From Clostridia bacterium (GTDB lineage: Bacteria > Bacillota > Clostridia > Oscillospirales > Acutalibacteraceae), in assembly GCA_900755895.1 (NCBI GenBank), contig CAAEIG010000173.1:62001-126000 (forward strand): a stretch of 64,000 nucleotides of DNA, given 5' to 3'. The notes below the pieces were generated by a model. The model worked only from the letters and a program-made list of their open reading frames with translations, had not been told where the DNA came from and made no database searches. Made by a program: the position numbers and the translations under genes. Below are positions 60,841 through 64,000 of the stretch, piece after piece; positions within the stretch are counted from its first letter, which is position 1; every line of letters starts with the position of its first letter.

Positions 60841-63048
60841 TTACGGCTCTTGAGGCACAAAGTCCACCCGACCGGTGGCAACGTCTGCGGCAGCCACAAT
60901 GATGCCGATTTCTTCACCCATCATCAGCACCCGCCCGGAACGGTGGTCAACGTGGGAAACTTCCCCGTCGTACTCAAATTCGCAGTTCTCAAAATCATTC
61001 AAGCTCACAAAGCCTTCGGCATTGTTTTCCAGCTTGACAAAGATACCCTTAGGCGTCACACCGCTGATGATACCAGTGTGTTTTTCACCCAAATGGGCCT
61101 TCATATACTCGGCAATATAGCAATCTTCTGCCGACCGCTCGCCAGTGACTGCCCGGATCTCTGTTCTAGAGCATTCTGCAGCTGCCAAGGAGGCAAATTC
61201 GCCATAGCGCTTCTTCAACGTAGTCTGGTCCGCTCCTGCCACCAGATCGCTGAGAATCCGGTGGATGGAGGTGTCAGGATACCGCCGAATGGGCGAGGTA
61301 AAGTGACTGTACTCCCCCGCTGCAAGGCCAAAATGCCCCACTTCCCGATCAGAGTAGCGGGCCTTCTCCATGGTACGCAGCACACGCTGATTCACCAGAG
61401 AAGCGCGAGGCGTATCCTTGACGCGGTCCAAAATTGCGGCAAAGTCCTTGGTGGAGGGCTTGCCTTTGCGCAGCTCCTTGCAGGGGATACCTAACCGCTC
61501 CAACAGCTCCGCAAGCTCGTCCACCCGGTCGGGCTGAGGCCGCTCATGGATGCGGTATAGGAAGGGGATCTCCGCCTTGAGAGAAGCCCGGGCCGCTGCA
61601 ATGTTCGCAGCAATCATCATCTGCTCGATGAGCTCCTCTGCCTGACCAGTGGTGCGGGGCAGCAGCTGGATACACACTCCGTTTTCATCCAGGACAAATT
61701 TGGTCTCATCACTAGTCAAATCCATCTTACCCTGGCGCACAGCCGCCGCCTCAAAGACATCTGCCAGCTCCTTTGCAGCCAGCAAGCTGTCCATCACCGG
61801 CGCGTACTTATCCAAAATCTCCTGGGTGGCTGTGCCATCCAGAATGGTATTCACTTCAGCGTAGACACCCCGCACTTTGGAATTGATCACGGTCTTGCGG
61901 AACTGATAGTCCAGCATTTTGCCCTCTCGGTCAAATTCCATCAAAGCGGAAAACGCCAGTTTTTCCGTTCCAGCGTTCAGGGAGCAAACACCGTTGGACA
62001 ATGCCTCCGGAAGCATGGGAATCACACGGTCCGCAAAGTACACGGAAGTACCCCGGCGGTACGCCTCCAGATCAATGGGAGTCTTGGCCTTGACGTAATG
62101 GGATACGTCGGCAATGTGGACACCCAGTTTATAGCCATTTTCCGTGCGCTTGACAGAGATCGCGTCATCCAGATCCTTGGCGTCTGCACTGTCCACCGTG
62201 AAAATCGGCTCGTCCCGCAGGTCAAGACGTTCATCAATATCAGCTTGGGTCACTGTCATTTTGGAGATCTCCTCCGCCTGAGCCATCACCTCAGGGGGGA
62301 ACTCCGTGGGAATGCCGCAGCGGACAATAATGGCGTCAGCACAGATCCTGGCCCGTTCGCCAGTGCCAAACACGGACTTGATCTCCGCCTGGCTCCAATC
62401 TCCTCTGGCATCCTGCACAGGATGGATCAGCACTTTATCCATATCGCGAGCCCCGTTGAGGCCGCCGGTCACCGCCAAATCATAACGGAGAGCACCGTCA
62501 GGAGTGACACGTGCCCCGGTTTCATCCACGTGGACCGTACCGGTCATCGGCTCTTCAGACCGGGAAACAATGCGCTTCACACGTCCGCTGGGGCCCTTAT
62601 CACGCTTCTGCAGATCCGTCAGGATCACTTCATCGCCCAGGAACGCTCCCTTTAAGCCGCTGCCAGGCACAAAGATGTCCTCTCCGCCCAGCTTGGGCCG
62701 GGCAAACCCAAATCGCTCGGAAAGGGCGACTATGGTTGCAGCAATATCCCCGCCCCGGGGAACCAGCTTTACCCAGTGATCTTTATCAACTGTGATCTCG
62801 CCCTTGTCCTTTAAGGAGTGCAGCGCATCATAAAATGCATCCTTATCCCGGATGCCGGCCTCCCGCTGCAGGGACCGGGAAGGAACTCCGTCCCCTCCGC
62901 AGCGCTTTAACGCTGCCACAATCACCTTTTCTTCCAAGGTGCTGGCAGCACTGGGCAGCTCATAGGTGTCTGTGGGTCCAAAGGTGCGCTTTCCGAATCC
63001 GCCTCTGCCGCCATTTCGACTTCTGTTAAAATTTCCTCTTCTCTCCAT
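60841..63048 (-). CDS. rnr: Ribonuclease R
   Basis: 735 residues. 3'-5' exoribonuclease. Winged helix and cold-shock domains (about 45-260), RNB catalytic domain with DAKDLDDAISV (about 288-298) carrying the catalytic Asp residues, C-terminal S1 domain (about 645-735). Gly/Arg-rich N-terminal tail. ATG at 63048. It is 32 bases from the murD gene. Confidence 0.95.
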   Translation of the reverse strand: MERRGNFNRSRNGGRGGFGKRTFGPTDTYELPSAASTLEEKVIVAALKRCGGDGVPSRSLQREAGIRDKDAFYDALHSLKDKGEITVDKDHWVKLVPRGGDIAATIVALSERFGFARPKLGGEDIFVPGSGLKGAFLGDEVILTDLQKRDKGPSGRVKRIVSRSEEPMTGTVHVDETGARVTPDGALRYDLAVTGGLNGARDMDKVLIHPVQDARGDWSQAEIKSVFGTGERARICADAIIVRCGIPTEFPPEVMAQAEEISKMTVTQADIDERLDLRDEPIFTVDSADAKDLDDAISVKRTENGYKLGVHIADVSHYVKAKTPIDLEAYRRGTSVYFADRVIPMLPEALSNGVCSLNAGTEKLAFSALMEFDREGKMLDYQFRKTVINSKVRGVYAEVNTILDGTATQEILDKYAPVMDSLLAAKELADVFEAAAVRQGKMDLTSDETKFVLDENGVCIQLLPRTTGQAEELIEQMMIAANIAAARASLKAEIPFLYRIHERPQPDRVDELAELLERLGIPCKELRKGKPSTKDFAAILDRVKDTPRASLVNQRVLRTMEKARYSDREVGHFGLAAGEYSHFTSPIRRYPDTSIHRILSDLVAGADQTTLKKRYGEFASLAAAECSRTEIRAVTGERSAEDCYIAEYMKAHLGEKHTGIISGVTPKGIFVKLENNAEGFVSLNDFENCEFEYDGEVSHVDHRSGRVLMMGEEIGIIVAAADVATGRVDFVPQEP

Positions 63049-63080
63049 ACACACTCTCTTTCTCGGGGCCGTGCCCCGCA

Positions 63081-64000
63081 TCACTCTAATCCATTTACCA
63101 ATTCCTTGTAATGTCTTCCACGCACCTCGAAATTCGGGTACAGGTCAAAGGCGGCGCAGGCCGGTGACAGGGACACAATATCCCCCGGCTGCCCGTGAGC
63201 AGCCGCAGCAGCCACAGCCTGTTCCATATTTTCAACCCGGATGATTTCCGGGACGCCTTCTTTGTAATTATCTGCAGAGCGCACCGCAGCCTCAATTTTA
63301 TCCGCAGTGGCACCCATGAGGATCAAGGTCTTCACATGCTCACATACCGCAGGCCCCAGGGGCTCAAAGGGAATATGCTTGTCATAGCCCCCTGCGATCA
63401 TTACGATCTTCTGAGAAAATAGGGAGAGCATTCCAGAAATAACTCTGGTGGGCGAAGTGGCAATGGAATCGTTGTAATACTTCACCCCACGCACCTCCCG
63501 GACAAACTCTGCCCGGTGCTCCACACCGTTAAACTCCGCCGCTACCCGGCGAATGGTTTCCGACGTTACATCACCCCACACGGCAGCGATGGCTGCCGTG
63601 TAATTCTCTACATTGTGCCAGCCGGGAATCTTAATCTGAGACACCGGCATCAATTCCTGTCCGTTGACATAGATGGACTTCTCGTCGCACCAGACGCCTC
63701 TGTCCACCTGCTGGCCCCGCTGGAACATCCAGCAGTCTCCCCGAACCTCAGGAGCAAAGGCAGCGGTGATTTCATTGCCCGCATTGAGCACTGTGCGGGA
63801 AAAGGCGCTCTGATGCAGGAAGATGTTTTTCTTGGCATCAATATACTCCTGCATATCCTTGTGGACATCCAGATGGTTGGGAGAAAGATTGGTGACCACT
63901 GCCACCGCAGGACTTTGCCGCATGGAGATCAGCTGGAAGCTGGAAAGCTCCACCACAGCGCAATCCTCGGGCTGGATGGACTCAATCTCCGGTAGCAGGG
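63081..64000 (-). CDS. murD: UDP-N-acetylmuramoylalanine-D-glutamate ligase, 5' end cut by window edge
   Basis: Adds D-glutamate to UDP-MurNAc-L-Ala in peptidoglycan synthesis. The C-terminal 306 codons are visible; the start lies beyond the right edge. Central domain motif VVELSSFQL and the C-terminal YNDSIATSPTR, AGGYDKHIPFEPL and LSPACAAFDLYPNFEVRG match MurD. Same direction as rnr with 32 bases between. Confidence 0.92.
   Translation of the reverse strand, partial: LLPEIESIQPEDCAVVELSSFQLISMRQSPAVAVVTNLSPNHLDVHKDMQEYIDAKKNIFLHQSAFSRTVLNAGNEITAAFAPEVRGDCWMFQRGQQVDRGVWCDEKSIYVNGQELMPVSQIKIPGWHNVENYTAAIAAVWGDVTSETIRRVAAEFNGVEHRAEFVREVRGVKYYNDSIATSPTRVISGMLSLFSQKIVMIAGGYDKHIPFEPLGPAVCEHVKTLILMGATADKIEAAVRSADNYKEGVPEIIRVENMEQAVAAAAAHGQPGDIVSLSPACAAFDLYPNFEVRGRHYKELVNGLE

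Noticed and set aside
1..64000. Search for CRISPR arrays, insertion sequences, prophage, tRNA and rRNA genes
   Set aside because: No regularly spaced repeats, transposase, integrase, phage structural gene or tRNA cloverleaf was recognised.

Overview
The window looks like a chromosomal segment of a strictly anaerobic, probably gut-dwelling Clostridium-class Firmicute; family Oscillospiraceae is my inference. The signs are a multimeric NADH-linked [FeFe] hydrogenase with a regulatory gene cluster, FeoAB iron uptake, a type III pantothenate kinase, LCP wall-assembly proteins, an SLH-domain surface protein, a BofA-type sporulation protein, a DUF1292 protein, and many textbook sigma-A promoters (TTGACA, 17 bp, TATAAT) and intrinsic terminators. 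No prophage, insertion sequence, CRISPR array, rRNA or tRNA gene was seen. Most of the content is ordinary housekeeping.

Layout. 1-2.2 kb: citramalate synthase (cut by the left edge) preceded by a membrane protein. 2.4-4.2 kb: aldo/keto reductase and carboxymuconolactone decarboxylase-like protein. 4.3-10.9 kb: a five-gene peptide/nickel-type ABC importer with a structured, terminator-bearing leader, next to a Crp/Fnr regulator divergent from a ferredoxin-like protein. 11-14.6 kb: a five-gene operon headed by queH. 14.8-22 kb: mixed housekeeping (DUF212, prfC, a phosphotransferase, pduL, uracil-DNA glycosylase, GNAT, UPF0104, coaX). 22.4-24.9 kb: feoA-feoB-small Cys-rich protein. 25-32.4 kb: aluminium-resistance family PLP enzyme, GNAT, secG, nucleotidyltransferase, two LCP proteins, GtrA, HD protein. 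32.5-33.8 kb: an AT-rich stretch without convincing protein genes but with a perfect consensus promoter and a terminator on the minus strand. 33.8-38.3 kb: DUF1292, a probable 6S RNA, an oxidoreductase, mgtE with a long leader, degV. 38.4-44.2 kb: a pyrimidine operon ydcF-pyrC-pyrF-pyrK-pyrD-phosphatase-ruvX. 44.4-52.9 kb: the hydrogenase and its regulatory genes. 53.3-55.6 kb: serC-serA. 55.7-64 kb: zinc-ribbon membrane protein, SLH/phosphodiester glycosidase, EFR1 ferredoxin, nagA, bofA, rnr and murD (cut by the right edge).

How the genes fit together. The hydrogenase (HydABC) would couple NADH and reduced ferredoxin oxidation to hydrogen release. The upstream half of the cluster (two DRTGG proteins, an anti-sigma-type ATPase, a catalytically altered hydrogenase-like protein and a PHP protein) looks like a sensing or regulatory set, and a Rex-like site lies before hydC. 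FeoAB supplies iron for the many Fe-S enzymes.

The best candidates for something undescribed are non-coding: the 32.5-33.7 kb transcription unit, the ABC-transporter leader at 9.3-9.45 kb, the mgtE leader at 37.0-37.3 kb and the double hairpin at 27.5-27.6 kb. All positions come from reading the sequence; no database search or folding program was run.
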